Shown here: piece after piece, positions 25,985-33,940 of the stretch
Layout of the letters: every line of letters begins with the position of its first letter
Numbering within the stretch: the first letter of the stretch is position 1
Source: Sphingobacteriales bacterium
GTDB lineage: Bacteria; Bacteroidota; Bacteroidia; Chitinophagales; Chitinophagaceae
Reading direction: 5' to 3'
Length of the DNA stretch: 54,898 bases
Assembly: GCA_004295245.1 (NCBI GenBank)
Contig: REAR01000067.1
Coordinates: 1 to 54,898 of the forward strand
Notes under the pieces: model-generated
What the model was told of the DNA's origin: nothing
What the model saw: only the letters and a program-made list of their open reading frames with translations
Databases searched by the model: none
Made by a program: the position numbers and the translations under genes

Positions 25985-26689
25985 TTACTCGCTGTATTTA
26001 TACCCCACGCCTCTTACTGAATGAAAATATTTAGGGTTGCGGCTGTCTTCTTCAAAATATTTACGAAAGCTGAGAATGAAATTATCTATTGTGCGGGTGG
26101 TAGGGTATACATTATAGCCCCATACGGTTTGCAAAATTTTTTCACGGGGTACCACTTCGTTTTTATTTTCTATTAATAGCTTTAGCAACATTGCTTCTTT
26201 TTTGCTGAGCTGTATTTTTTCACCGCTTTTGGTAATGGCTTCCTGTGCTTTAAAATCAATACTGCATTTACCCAGCTGGTATATTTCTGCCACAGTTTCT
26301 TTCTCGTGCATTTTCTTGTTCTTTTCTATCAGCTTTTGCACTCTTAACAATAGTTCTTCCAGGTTAAAGGGTTTGGCTAAATAATCATCAGCCCCTTTTT
26401 TAAGGCCCAGCACCCTGTCGGCAGAATTATTTTTTGCACTTAGTATCAGCACAGGGGTATCGTTGTTTTGAACACGCAGGCTTTCTAAAACTTCTATGCC
26501 ATCAATTTCAGGCAGCATTATATCTAATATCACCACATCAAAATATTGTTCCTGCATTAGCTTTATAGCCTGTGTGCCATTCATAGCAGAGGTAACAACA
26601 TAGGCTTCCAGCTCTAAATTAAGTTTTAATGCTTCGTGCAGGTTTTCTTCATCTTCAACCAATAATATAGAAGCGTGTTGTATAATCAT
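25985..26689 (-). CDS. OmpR/PhoB-family response regulator
   Basis: The 234-aa regulator has a receiver domain with acidic pair VEDEE near residue 12, phospho-acceptor Asp56 (VVILDIMLPEIDG) and LAKPFN, plus a winged-helix domain ending VRGVGYKY. It starts directly after the TAA stop of its kinase (TAA then ATG without a gap). It ends 2 bp before the convergent BatD stop. Confidence 0.93.
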   Translation of the reverse strand: MIIQHASILLVEDEENLHEALKLNLELEAYVVTSAMNGTQAIKLMQEQYFDVVILDIMLPEIDGIEVLESLRVQNNDTPVLILSAKNNSADRVLGLKKGADDYLAKPFNLEELLLRVQKLIEKNKKMHEKETVAEIYQLGKCSIDFKAQEAITKSGEKIQLSKKEAMLLKLLIENKNEVVPREKILQTVWGYNVYPTTRTIDNFILSFRKYFEEDSRNPKYFHSVRGVGYKYSE

Positions 26690-27664
26690 TTATCTGCTGA
26701 ATTGAATTGTAAAAATACTACCCACTGGGTTATTCTCCGTCACCTGAATGTCTCCATTATGGTCTAATGCTATTTTTTTGCAAAGATATAAGCCTAGGCC
26801 AGTGCCTTTAGTGTTTCTTACCTGCTCGTTACCTACCCTGTAAAAGCGATCAAACACTTTTGTACGTTCTTCTTTTGAAAGGCCAATACCATGATCGGCT
26901 ACTTGCAGCTGTATGGTATTGCCCAGTTGCCGCAGGCTAAAATGAATGATGGTGTTTTTAGCAGAGTATTTAACGGCATTCTCTAACAGGTTGTTAATTA
27001 GTATTTCTAATAAGAGGGTGTCTCCGCTAATATCAATTTCGTCTTCTATCAGTTCTTCCAACGTTCTGTCTGTAAACCGGCTTTTAAAAGCAGTAATGGT
27101 TTGCGTTGCCAGCAGCGATAAGTTCAGCTCTTCTTTTGTAAGTGTATAACCGCCACCATCCAGCTGCGAAGAGATAAGAATATTGTTGGCTAGTGTATTG
27201 AGGCGATTGGTTTCCTGCAACGATGAGTGAATTAATTTTTGCTGCCGGGGTTCATCCAGCTTGTGTTTTTGCAGTGTTTCTAAATTTAAACGGGTAATGG
27301 CAATTGGTGTTTTTAACTCATGCGTTACGGCCATCATAAAATTTTGCTGTTGCTGGGTAGCTTTTAGTTGCCTTTTAACGGCGCGGTAAACAAATATGGC
27401 CCCCACAAAAATGAGAAACAGAAAGGTTAACCCTTCTCCAATATATTGGGCCTGCTTTCTTTTTTCTGCTGTTGTTATGGCGCTGGCTTTTTGTAAATAG
27501 GCGGGGTCTGCAAGTACCAGTTCTTGTAATTTGTATTGTGCCATTTGGCGATTTTGCTGAAATAGTGCAATAAACCACCACACCAGTGCGGCTACTATAT
27601 ACACCAGCAAAAACCAATAAACAATGGTTATAACAGTCAACTTCTTTTTATTAAACGCCCCCAT
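26690..27664 (-). CDS. Membrane sensor histidine kinase
   Basis: The 324-aa kinase has two membrane helices (about residues 10-33 and 74-93) enclosing a short extracytoplasmic loop of about 40 residues, so it probably senses a membrane or small periplasmic cue. HisKA: VTHELKTPIAITRL. HATPase: NNLLENAVKYS, VADHGIGLS, GTGLGLYLCKK. It is the first gene of a two-gene unit with the regulator. A subtype-B repeat lies about 115 bp upstream. Confidence 0.92.
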   Translation of the reverse strand: MGAFNKKKLTVITIVYWFLLVYIVAALVWWFIALFQQNRQMAQYKLQELVLADPAYLQKASAITTAEKRKQAQYIGEGLTFLFLIFVGAIFVYRAVKRQLKATQQQQNFMMAVTHELKTPIAITRLNLETLQKHKLDEPRQQKLIHSSLQETNRLNTLANNILISSQLDGGGYTLTKEELNLSLLATQTITAFKSRFTDRTLEELIEDEIDISGDTLLLEILINNLLENAVKYSAKNTIIHFSLRQLGNTIQLQVADHGIGLSKEERTKVFDRFYRVGNEQVRNTKGTGLGLYLCKKIALDHNGDIQVTENNPVGSIFTIQFSR

Positions 27665-27778
27665 GAAACATATTTAATGTACCTAAAAGTACAGAAGCCT
27701 AGTGAGCTTTTTGTATTTGTGTAAACAGAAGTACTGGTAGCGGCGGCAAAAAACCTGCAACAAAATTGGTTTGTTGTT

Positions 27779-27827
27779 GAACTGAGCGTAGCAAGGATGA
27801 CGCCATGGAAAACGGCCGCTGACAACA
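27779..27827 (-). repeat. Intergenic repeat, subtype B
   Basis: Minus-strand core TTGCTACGCTCAGTTCA at 27779-27795, with the arm running to about 27827 (TTGTCAGCGGCC...GGCGTCATC). It lies between gldH and the histidine kinase gene. Confidence 0.7.
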
Positions 27828-27831
27828 AAAA

Positions 27832-28296
27832 TTATTGGGCTTTTTCTATGCGAATGCCTGCGTTTAGCACATGTTGCAACGGATCTTGCCGCATTAATTG
27901 TTTAAGTGTAAAACTATAATTTCCTTTTGCTGGTAATGCAATTGCCTGCCGGGTAATGCGGATGCGATGTTCAAAAATATCATCCATACCGGTGCCCAGC
28001 CAGCCTTTATTGTTTTTGGCTAGTTCTACATTCAGTTGCTGATTAAGCACGGTGTTTTGCGGCGTTTTGGTAGTAATATTTACCCATATATTATTGTAAT
28101 TGTAGGCATCAGTGTGGCGCAATACCAGGTAAACATTATAGAGAGAACTGGTATCTGTAACGGTAAAATTAATAATAGGTGTATCAACAGCTGCCCATTG
28201 CTGATTGCTGAAATGGTTGCTTTTTTCAAAAACATCAATTGTGGTGCAGCTGGCAACGGTAATAGCTAATAACAATAGCAGGGTTATTTTATTCAT
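27832..28296 (-). CDS. gldH: Gliding motility lipoprotein GldH
   Basis: The 154-aa product starts MNKITLLLLLAITVASC with the lipobox Cys at residue 17. The mature part (HTDAYNYNNIWVNITTKTP, WLGTGMDDIFEHRIRI) fits the GldH family. GldH is an outer-membrane-associated lipoprotein needed for gliding in Flavobacterium. In non-gliding relatives the gene is retained and its role is less clear. I place the start at 28296 so that the lipoprotein signal starts the protein; 12 upstream codons are not leader-like. Confidence 0.88.
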   Translation of the reverse strand: MNKITLLLLLAITVASCTTIDVFEKSNHFSNQQWAAVDTPIINFTVTDTSSLYNVYLVLRHTDAYNYNNIWVNITTKTPQNTVLNQQLNVELAKNNKGWLGTGMDDIFEHRIRITRQAIALPAKGNYSFTLKQLMRQDPLQHVLNAGIRIEKAQ

Positions 28297-28321
28297 ACAT
28301 CTCATACTACAAAAATAAAAC

Positions 28322-29197
28322 TTACAATACATTTAGCACTTGTTCTTTGGCTTTTTCCAGTTCGTCTTTCATTTTTACCACACAACGTTGTATGGCTGCG
28401 TTATATGCTTTGGCACCTGTGGTATTTATTTCCCGGCCAATTTCCTGCAGTATAAAAGAAAGCTTCTTGCCTTTTTCAGAACCGGCTTCATTTAATATAG
28501 ACCTAAAATAATCGCAATGGTTTTTTAACCGTACCTGTTCCTCGCTAATGTCAATTTTTTCTATGTAAAAAATAAGTTCTTGCTCCAGCCGGTTGCCATC
28601 GTAGTTTTCTTTACCCACATGTTCTTCCAGTAGCTTTATTAAACCCTCTTTTATTTTTTGTTTGCGGGTGGGTTCCAGCAAAATCACTTCCTGCTGTTCT
28701 TTTTCAATATTACTGATGCGGGTTAATAAATCTTCTTCCAGCACCCGGCCTTCTTCCATCCGATGTTGGTTTAATTCATCGGCTGCTGTTTCAATCAGTT
28801 TTTTAAACTGATTCCACTCGTCATCGGTAAGGGTTTCTCCGGTTGGGGTAATAACTTCTGGTAATTTTAATAAGGTGCTTAAGATGGCAGAAGGGTCTAA
28901 TTGTAAAGAAGCAGAAAGTTCTGCAATAGGTTGATAATACGCTTTTGCCAAATCTGTATTAATAGTAACAGGTTTTGCAGCGCCGGTTTCTTTCAGGTTA
29001 ATAGTACAATCCACACTGCCACGGCCCAGGTTTTCAGATAATACTTTTCTGATGTCAAATTCAAAAGGCTTTAAAAATGCAGGCATGCGCAGGTTTAGCT
29101 CAAACTGTTTTCCGTTCAGCGATTTTATATCTATCAGAAACGTTTTATCTCCTACAGCTTTTTCCATTCTGCCAAAGCCGGTCATTGATTTAAGCAT
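28322..29197 (-). CDS. yicC: YicC/YloC-family endoribonuclease
   Basis: The 291-aa product begins with the signature MLKSMTGFGRMEK and has a C-terminal DUF1732-type region (FIEKIDISEEQVRLKNHCDYF shortened here to IDISEEQVRLKNHCDYF) ending GREINTTGAKA. YicC proteins are endoribonucleases involved in small-RNA turnover in Escherichia coli and Bacillus. The longest frame starts at 29341 but its N-terminus is translated from a repeat (29273-29320); the family start at 29197 is clear. It precedes gldH on the same strand by 25 bp. Confidence 0.93.
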   Translation of the reverse strand: MLKSMTGFGRMEKAVGDKTFLIDIKSLNGKQFELNLRMPAFLKPFEFDIRKVLSENLGRGSVDCTINLKETGAAKPVTINTDLAKAYYQPIAELSASLQLDPSAILSTLLKLPEVITPTGETLTDDEWNQFKKLIETAADELNQHRMEEGRVLEEDLLTRISNIEKEQQEVILLEPTRKQKIKEGLIKLLEEHVGKENYDGNRLEQELIFYIEKIDISEEQVRLKNHCDYFRSILNEAGSEKGKKLSFILQEIGREINTTGAKAYNAAIQRCVVKMKDELEKAKEQVLNVL

Positions 29198-29272
29198 ATA
29201 CCTTAGTTTGTGGCAAGGTAATAAATAAGTTTTCAGCAGCCCGTTTATTTTAAGTTCATTTTTTATACTGCT

Positions 29273-29320
29273 GCCAGCAGCTAATTGGCTATTGGGCATT
29301 GGTTGCGTCGCACACTGCAG
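29273..29320 (+). repeat. Intergenic repeat, subtype A
   Basis: GCCAGCAGCTAATTGGC...GCATTG and core GTTGCGTCGCA at 29302-29312 followed by CACTGCAG. It lies upstream of yicC. Confidence 0.75.
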
Positions 29321-29347
29321 CCGCAACACAATGGGCAACAAAATATA

Positions 29348-29372
29348 AGCCGTTACTTTTTTGGTAACGGCT
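29348..29372. terminator. Hairpin downstream of selD, first of two
   Basis: Stem AGCCGTTAC/GTAACGGCT (29348-29356 with 29364-29372) with an A/T-rich loop. It fits a terminator or processing site for minus-strand transcripts arriving from selD. Confidence 0.55.
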
Positions 29373-29411
29373 ATAAATTAAAGTATCAAAAAATGGTGCG
29401 GTGGCTATAAA

Positions 29412-29442
29412 CTAAAAGCTCCCGGAGAACCGGGAGCTTTAT
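29412..29442 (-). terminator. Intrinsic terminator downstream of selD
   Basis: Stem AAAGCTCCCGG/CCGGGAGCTTT (29415-29425 with 29430-29440). On the minus strand it is followed by TTTAGTTT. Confidence 0.75.
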
Positions 29443-29823
29443 TATTTGGATGGGTTAGTAAGTACTGGGAATTAAATTCCCATCACAATATTAAAAATTA
29501 TTTTTTCATACAAAAAAAATTTTAGTAAAAATTTTATACACAATTTCTTTATTCGTTGTGGATATTGGCAAACTTTCATTACTTAAACTTGCCATTATTA
29601 TTACCTTATAACAATAAAAGCATTCATTTTTTTTATGCAGTAACAGTTTATAAAATTGTTTTGTAATGCTTGCCTGTATTGTATTTCATAAGATTACTGT
29701 AGTACAACAAAAAATATGAACACTTTAAAAACAGTAAAAAATTAATACACATTGAATGAGCAACAAATGGTTAAATACGGCATAAAAAAGGGGCAAAAAA
29801 TATTTTTAAAAAAGGTAAGCGTA
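29443..29823. other. AT-rich non-coding stretch with two DnaA-box-like sequences
   Basis: About 380 bp of strongly AT-rich DNA without a supportable gene, the longest such stretch here. It contains TTATACACA (29534-29542, matching the DnaA box TTATNCACA) and, 14 bp on in inverse orientation, TTGTGGATA (29556-29564, one mismatch over the nine-base box). A perfect TGGGAATTAAATTCCCA palindrome lies at 29466-29482. Two very short plus-strand open frames of 9 and 9 codons near 29715 and 29755 are not claimed as genes. The stretch could be a replication origin, a promoter region or simple spacer. Confidence 0.35.
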
Positions 29824-30873
29824 TTACTGTATTATCACCTGTTTTTCCTTTTTGGCGGTCATTACACCAATAGCCTCGCAATAGTTTTCCAATCCGTTTA
29901 CTGCTAATAAAGATTGAATAACCGCTACTTGGTTTGGGGCAACTGTAAATAATAAGCCACCATTTGTTTGCGGGTCGGGTAGCAAACTAAATACATCACT
30001 AACCGGTATTCCTTTACTTAATTGAATACTGTTGCCATAGCTGTTCCAGTTACGGTAAGTAGCATCCGGAAAAATTCTTTGCTGCAAATAATAAGATAAG
30101 TCTGTAACCAGTGGTACTTTGTTCCAATTAATAACTGCGGTTAAACCATGGTTGGTCATTTCTACCAGATGACCTCCTAAACCAAAACCTGTTACATCAG
30201 TAATAGCTGTTACTGCAGTTTCTTTGCCCAGTAATGCGCCAATGCTATTTAATTGTATCATTTGCTTTGCGGCCAAACCTATATGTGCTTCTTGTAGTTT
30301 TTCTTTTTTTTCTGCAGTGGTTAATATGCCTACTCCAATAGGTTTGGTTAAAAAAATAAGGTCTCCTTCTTTGGCAGTGCTGTTCTGCTTAATGTTTTCT
30401 ACAGGTACAATTCCATTTACAGCTAACCCAAAAATGGGTTCAGGTATATCAATACTGTGGCCACCAGCTAGTGGTATGCCTGCTGCTTTACAAATACTTC
30501 TGCCACCTTCAATAACTTTTTGAGCAATTGTTGCAGGCAGCTTATCAACCGGCCAACCCAAAATTGCAATGGCTAGTAAAGGGTTACCCCCCATTGCATA
30601 CACATCACTAATAGCATTGGCTGCTGCAATTTGGCCAAATGTAAAAGCATCATCAACTATAGGAGTAAAAAAATCTGTAGTACTAATAAGGGCGGTGCCA
30701 TTATTCAAATTGTAAACAGCCGCATCATCTTTTGTGTTATTGCCAACAATTAATTGCTGGCTGGGCTCTGTCCACTGTGTGCTTAAAATTTCTTCTAAAA
30801 CTTTGGGGGCAATTTTACAGCCACAACCCGCACCATGAGAAAATTGCGTTAATCGTATATTTTCTGAACTCAT
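29824..30873 (-). CDS. selD: Selenophosphate synthetase
   Basis: The 349-aa product makes monoselenophosphate from selenide and ATP. Its N-terminus has the catalytic segment FSHGAGCGCKIAPKVLEE, with Cys (not selenocysteine) at the active position and the essential Lys after it. Further motifs are ALISTTDFFTPIVDD and ITDVTGFGLGGHLVEM, typical of the PurM-like fold. It lies immediately downstream of mnmH (3 bp), so selenium here serves tRNA 2-selenouridine; no selA, selB or selenocysteine UGA is seen in the window. Confidence 0.96.
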   Translation of the reverse strand: MSSENIRLTQFSHGAGCGCKIAPKVLEEILSTQWTEPSQQLIVGNNTKDDAAVYNLNNGTALISTTDFFTPIVDDAFTFGQIAAANAISDVYAMGGNPLLAIAILGWPVDKLPATIAQKVIEGGRSICKAAGIPLAGGHSIDIPEPIFGLAVNGIVPVENIKQNSTAKEGDLIFLTKPIGVGILTTAEKKEKLQEAHIGLAAKQMIQLNSIGALLGKETAVTAITDVTGFGLGGHLVEMTNHGLTAVINWNKVPLVTDLSYYLQQRIFPDATYRNWNSYGNSIQLSKGIPVSDVFSLLPDPQTNGGLLFTVAPNQVAVIQSLLAVNGLENYCEAIGVMTAKKEKQVIIQ

Positions 30874-30876
30874 TTT

Positions 30877-31926
30877 TTATAATTGTTTTTGTAAAGCTTG
30901 GTTTAATACAGCCTGGCAGTTTTGTGCAGCATCCACTGTTGTTAATACAATGCGGTTAATTACCGCATCAGTATCTGGCCTGTTTTGAAGGCTTTTATTA
31001 TAGTACTTATCATAATACTTTAATAGTATTCTAAAACTTTCTTTAATATTTCCATCCTGTATCAGTTGGATGGCAGTTTTGGTTTCCAGCCCGCCCAGCC
31101 TTTTTTGTATGCGTACAATGGCTTCAATCATTTTTTGTATATCCTGCTTTCCGTACCAGTGGCAAATATTATCCAACCGTTGTTCAAACGGAATATCAAC
31201 AAAGTATAAAGGGGCATTTCGCATTTGTGTCCAAACGGGTATAGGTAAATTAATACTACCTATACGTTGGCTCTCATCTTCTAACCATATGGGGTCGGTC
31301 TGTTTTTTTACAGCAGTTATTTTATATAACTCCATTCCCAGCAAATTTTCAAAATGCTCCTGACTGGGTTGTGGGGGCATGCCCAGGTTGCCAAATGCAG
31401 AGCCCTTATGATTTGCCAATGCTTCCAGATCTATAAAAGAATTACCTTTTTGTTGCATGGCCTGCAACAATTCTGTTTTACCAGAACCGGTATAACCGCC
31501 TACAATATTAAAAGAGTAAGACTGCGAAAAGGTATTAATTACAAAATGCCTGAATTTTTTATAACCACCAGCCAATGTAAGCACTTTAAATCCGTATAAA
31601 TCCAGCAACCATGCAACTGCAGCACTGCGCATGCCACCACGCCAGCAATGCACAATTATAGTTTTACTATTTAACTGCTCAGCAAATTCAACCATGCCAC
31701 GCATTTTAGGTCCAAAAAAATCAAGCCCAATTTTAATAGCTGTTTCGCGGCTTTGCTGTTTGTAAGCAGTGCCCACAATTTTTCTTTCGTCATTGGTAAA
31801 AAGCGGCAGGCTATAAGCGCCGGGTATATGCGCTTGTTCAAATTCGCCGGGGCTTCTAACATCAATAATGGGATATTTGCCTGTGGTGGCCAATAACTCT
31901 TCTATATTTATTTTTTCAGCTGCCAT
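30877..31926 (-). CDS. mnmH: tRNA 2-selenouridine synthase
   Basis: The 349-aa product converts 2-thiouridine at the tRNA wobble position to 2-selenouridine using selenophosphate from SelD. It has an N-terminal rhodanese domain (IIDVRSPGEFEQAHIPGA, catalytic Cys in IVHCWRGGMRS) and a C-terminal P-loop domain (GGYTGSGKTELL). The longer frame from 32022 passes through the terminator at 31946-31977, so the start is the ATG at 31926 (MAAEKINIEELL). It is the first gene of a two-gene selenium operon. Confidence 0.95.
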   Translation of the reverse strand: MAAEKINIEELLATTGKYPIIDVRSPGEFEQAHIPGAYSLPLFTNDERKIVGTAYKQQSRETAIKIGLDFFGPKMRGMVEFAEQLNSKTIIVHCWRGGMRSAAVAWLLDLYGFKVLTLAGGYKKFRHFVINTFSQSYSFNIVGGYTGSGKTELLQAMQQKGNSFIDLEALANHKGSAFGNLGMPPQPSQEHFENLLGMELYKITAVKKQTDPIWLEDESQRIGSINLPIPVWTQMRNAPLYFVDIPFEQRLDNICHWYGKQDIQKMIEAIVRIQKRLGGLETKTAIQLIQDGNIKESFRILLKYYDKYYNKSLQNRPDTDAVINRIVLTTVDAAQNCQAVLNQALQKQL

Positions 31927-31945
31927 TTGCGCAAATGTAGTTATA

Positions 31946-31977
31946 AAAAAAGCCACCTGCTTAAGCGGTGGCTTTAG
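31946..31977 (-). terminator. Intrinsic terminator after the DUF4920 gene
   Basis: Stem AAGCCACC/GGTGGCTT (31949-31956 with 31967-31974), followed on the minus strand by TTTTTTATAAC. It separates the DUF4920 gene from mnmH. Confidence 0.8.
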
Positions 31978-31993
31978 TAAGAAATTTGTTAGC

Positions 31994-32458
31994 TTATTGT
32001 ACCAAAACGCCTTTAGCAACAAAGATTAATTCTTTTTTAGGCTCTTTTATTTTAGCAATTTCTTCTTTGCTTTTACCGGCATCTTCTGCATAATGCTTCA
32101 GTTGTTTTACAGAAGTTTCTTTTATACTAGCCTCACCGTCTAATACCACTTCTTTACCTATAATGTTCTTTGGCATAAAGAAACCGTAGTCTTTAAACTT
32201 TACCATTACTATTTCGCCATTAGTTTTTTCAACCTTCATCCAGCACCCTTTTTCCTGACAAACAGAAACTACTTTGCCGGTTGCTTTACCGGTAAATTTT
32301 CCGTCTTTCATTTTACTTTCCATATCATTTACAGATACGGCACCTTCTGCGGTAGTACCAGCACCATAGGTTACTCCTTTTTCAGCATCTGCTGGTGATT
32401 GGGCTATAGATGCAACAGCCATTAACAGGCAGCATCCTAATACAAGTAATTTTTTCAT
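31994..32458 (-). CDS. DUF4920 domain secreted protein
   Basis: The 154-aa product has a signal peptide (MKKLLVLGCCLLMAVASIAQ) and then a domain of the DUF4920 family, with VVSVCQEKGCWMKVEKTNG containing a Cys-x4-Cys pair and FKDYGFFMPKNIIGKEVVL. An OB-fold-like, metal-binding periplasmic role has been suggested for such domains but is not established. It is divergent from the GT2 gene. Confidence 0.85.
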   Translation of the reverse strand: MKKLLVLGCCLLMAVASIAQSPADAEKGVTYGAGTTAEGAVSVNDMESKMKDGKFTGKATGKVVSVCQEKGCWMKVEKTNGEIVMVKFKDYGFFMPKNIIGKEVVLDGEASIKETSVKQLKHYAEDAGKSKEEIAKIKEPKKELIFVAKGVLVQ

Positions 32459-32580
32459 GTGTAAGATTTTTTACAAAAATGCTGCAAAACTGCCAATTGG
32501 GCAAACCGTTCTTAACAAACCAATGCCCGGCACCAGTAAGAAAGGCTAAAACAACAAAAGCATCTTGTTTTAGCATATTT

Positions 32581-33789
32581 TTGAAAGACCTTTTTCTTTC
32601 ATTTAATACAGCACCCTTGTTATCGGTAATTATTGTAAGCTACAACGTAAAGTATTTTTTAGAACAGTGTTTATGGGCACTGCAACCAGCATTAAAAGAA
32701 ACAGATGCAGAAATTATAGTTGTTGACAATGCCTCTTCTGACAACAGCGTGGCTTATTTAGCCGCTCATTTTCAAAGCGTAATATTTATTGCCAATAAAG
32801 AAAATTTAGGGTATGCCCGTGCCAATAATATAGGGTGGCAAGCGGCGCAGGGAGAATGGGTGCTGTTTTTAAACCCCGATACATTGGTGGCTGAAGACAG
32901 CATTACCCAATGCCTGTCTTTTGTAAAAGAAACAGCTAATGCTGGTGCTTGTGGCATTAGAATGATTGATGGAGCTGGAGTTTTTCTGCCTGAAAGTAAA
33001 AGAGGATTGCCAACGCTGGCGGCTTCTTTTTTTAAATTAACTGGCTTCACTAAATTATTTCCAACCAATAAACGTATTGGGGCTTATTATGCGGGCCATT
33101 TAGGTGCATATAAAAACAACCCCGTGCCAATACTTTCTGGCGCTTTTATGATGGTTAAAAAAACAGTGCTGCAGCAAACCGGTGGTTTTGATGAAGCTTT
33201 TTTTATGTACGGAGAGGATGTTGACCTGAGTTACCGGATTACACAACTAGGGTATTCTAATTATTATATAGCAGATAGTGCCATTATTCATTTTAAAGGA
33301 GAAAGCACCAGAAAAGATAGCAAGTATGTGAAGGTGTTTTATAAAGCCATGAAGATTTTTGTAAAAAAGCACTATAAAAACCAACCCGCCTTTCTATTTT
33401 TTATAAATCTGGCTATTGGTGCTGCCACAGTAATGGCTTTATTGGGTAAATGGGTTAAACCAAAGGGTGTGCCGGTAGCTAAAACAAATTTAAACAGTTT
33501 AATAGTGGCAACGCCAACAGAAGCAGAGGGTATAATGCGCTTATTAAATAATAATAACATTATTCAAAGAACCATACACCGTTGCAATCCGGGTGATGAC
33601 GTTACTGCCCTATTAAATGTAACCCCGGTAGATGAAGTTTTTTTTTGTGCGGGTATGCAAGGGTATAAAAAAATTATTGCAACCTTGCAGGCTTGTTGCG
33701 GCCGCAGCAATTTTAAATTTCATAGTGCTGGCAGCAATAGCATTGTTAGCAGTACCAGTAAAAATACCAGTGGAGAAGTTATTTATTGA
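32581..33789 (+). CDS. GT2-family glycosyltransferase
   Basis: The product is about 402 aa from a TTG at 32581, or longer from the ATG at 32479. GT-A fold motifs: LLSVIIVSYNVKYFLEQCL, IIVVDNASSDNSVAYL, LGYARANNIGW, the metal-site segment LFLNPDTLVAED, and ISGAFMMVKK-like LSGAFMMVKKTVL with GGFDEAFFMYGEDVDLS. These resemble rhamnosyl- or galactofuranosyl-type transferases; the sugar is unknown. The C-terminal ~100 residues (from about VATPTEAEGI) form an additional domain of unknown role. The start is uncertain because the ATG at 32479 leaves only 21 bp to the divergent DUF4920 gene. Confidence 0.85.
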   Translation: MKDLFLSFNTAPLLSVIIVSYNVKYFLEQCLWALQPALKETDAEIIVVDNASSDNSVAYLAAHFQSVIFIANKENLGYARANNIGWQAAQGEWVLFLNPDTLVAEDSITQCLSFVKETANAGACGIRMIDGAGVFLPESKRGLPTLAASFFKLTGFTKLFPTNKRIGAYYAGHLGAYKNNPVPILSGAFMMVKKTVLQQTGGFDEAFFMYGEDVDLSYRITQLGYSNYYIADSAIIHFKGESTRKDSKYVKVFYKAMKIFVKKHYKNQPAFLFFINLAIGAATVMALLGKWVKPKGVPVAKTNLNSLIVATPTEAEGIMRLLNNNNIIQRTIHRCNPGDDVTALLNVTPVDEVFFCAGMQGYKKIIATLQACCGRSNFKFHSAGSNSIVSSTSKNTSGEVIY

Positions 33790-33815
33790 TCAGCGCTGCT
33801 TTATTATAGCTGCAG

Positions 33816-33865
33816 ATGAACTGAGCGTAGCAACGGTGTTGCCATGAAACAATACCGCTGGTAAC
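33816..33865 (-). repeat. Intergenic repeat, subtype B
   Basis: Minus-strand arm GTTACCAGCGGTATTGTTTC and GGCAACACC lead to core GTTGCTACGCTCAGTTCA at 33817-33834. It lies 27 bp after the GT2 stop. Confidence 0.8.
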
Positions 33866-33940
33866 ATAAAACATAAGTGCAACCAACTTTCTAAATATAT
33901 AACCCTTAATTTTGGCACTTTACCAAACCTTGCTTTTTCA

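Noticed and set aside
30819-30836. Selenocysteine in SelD
   Set aside because: The active-site position is encoded as Cys in GAGCGCK; there is no in-frame UGA and no SECIS-like hairpin is needed.
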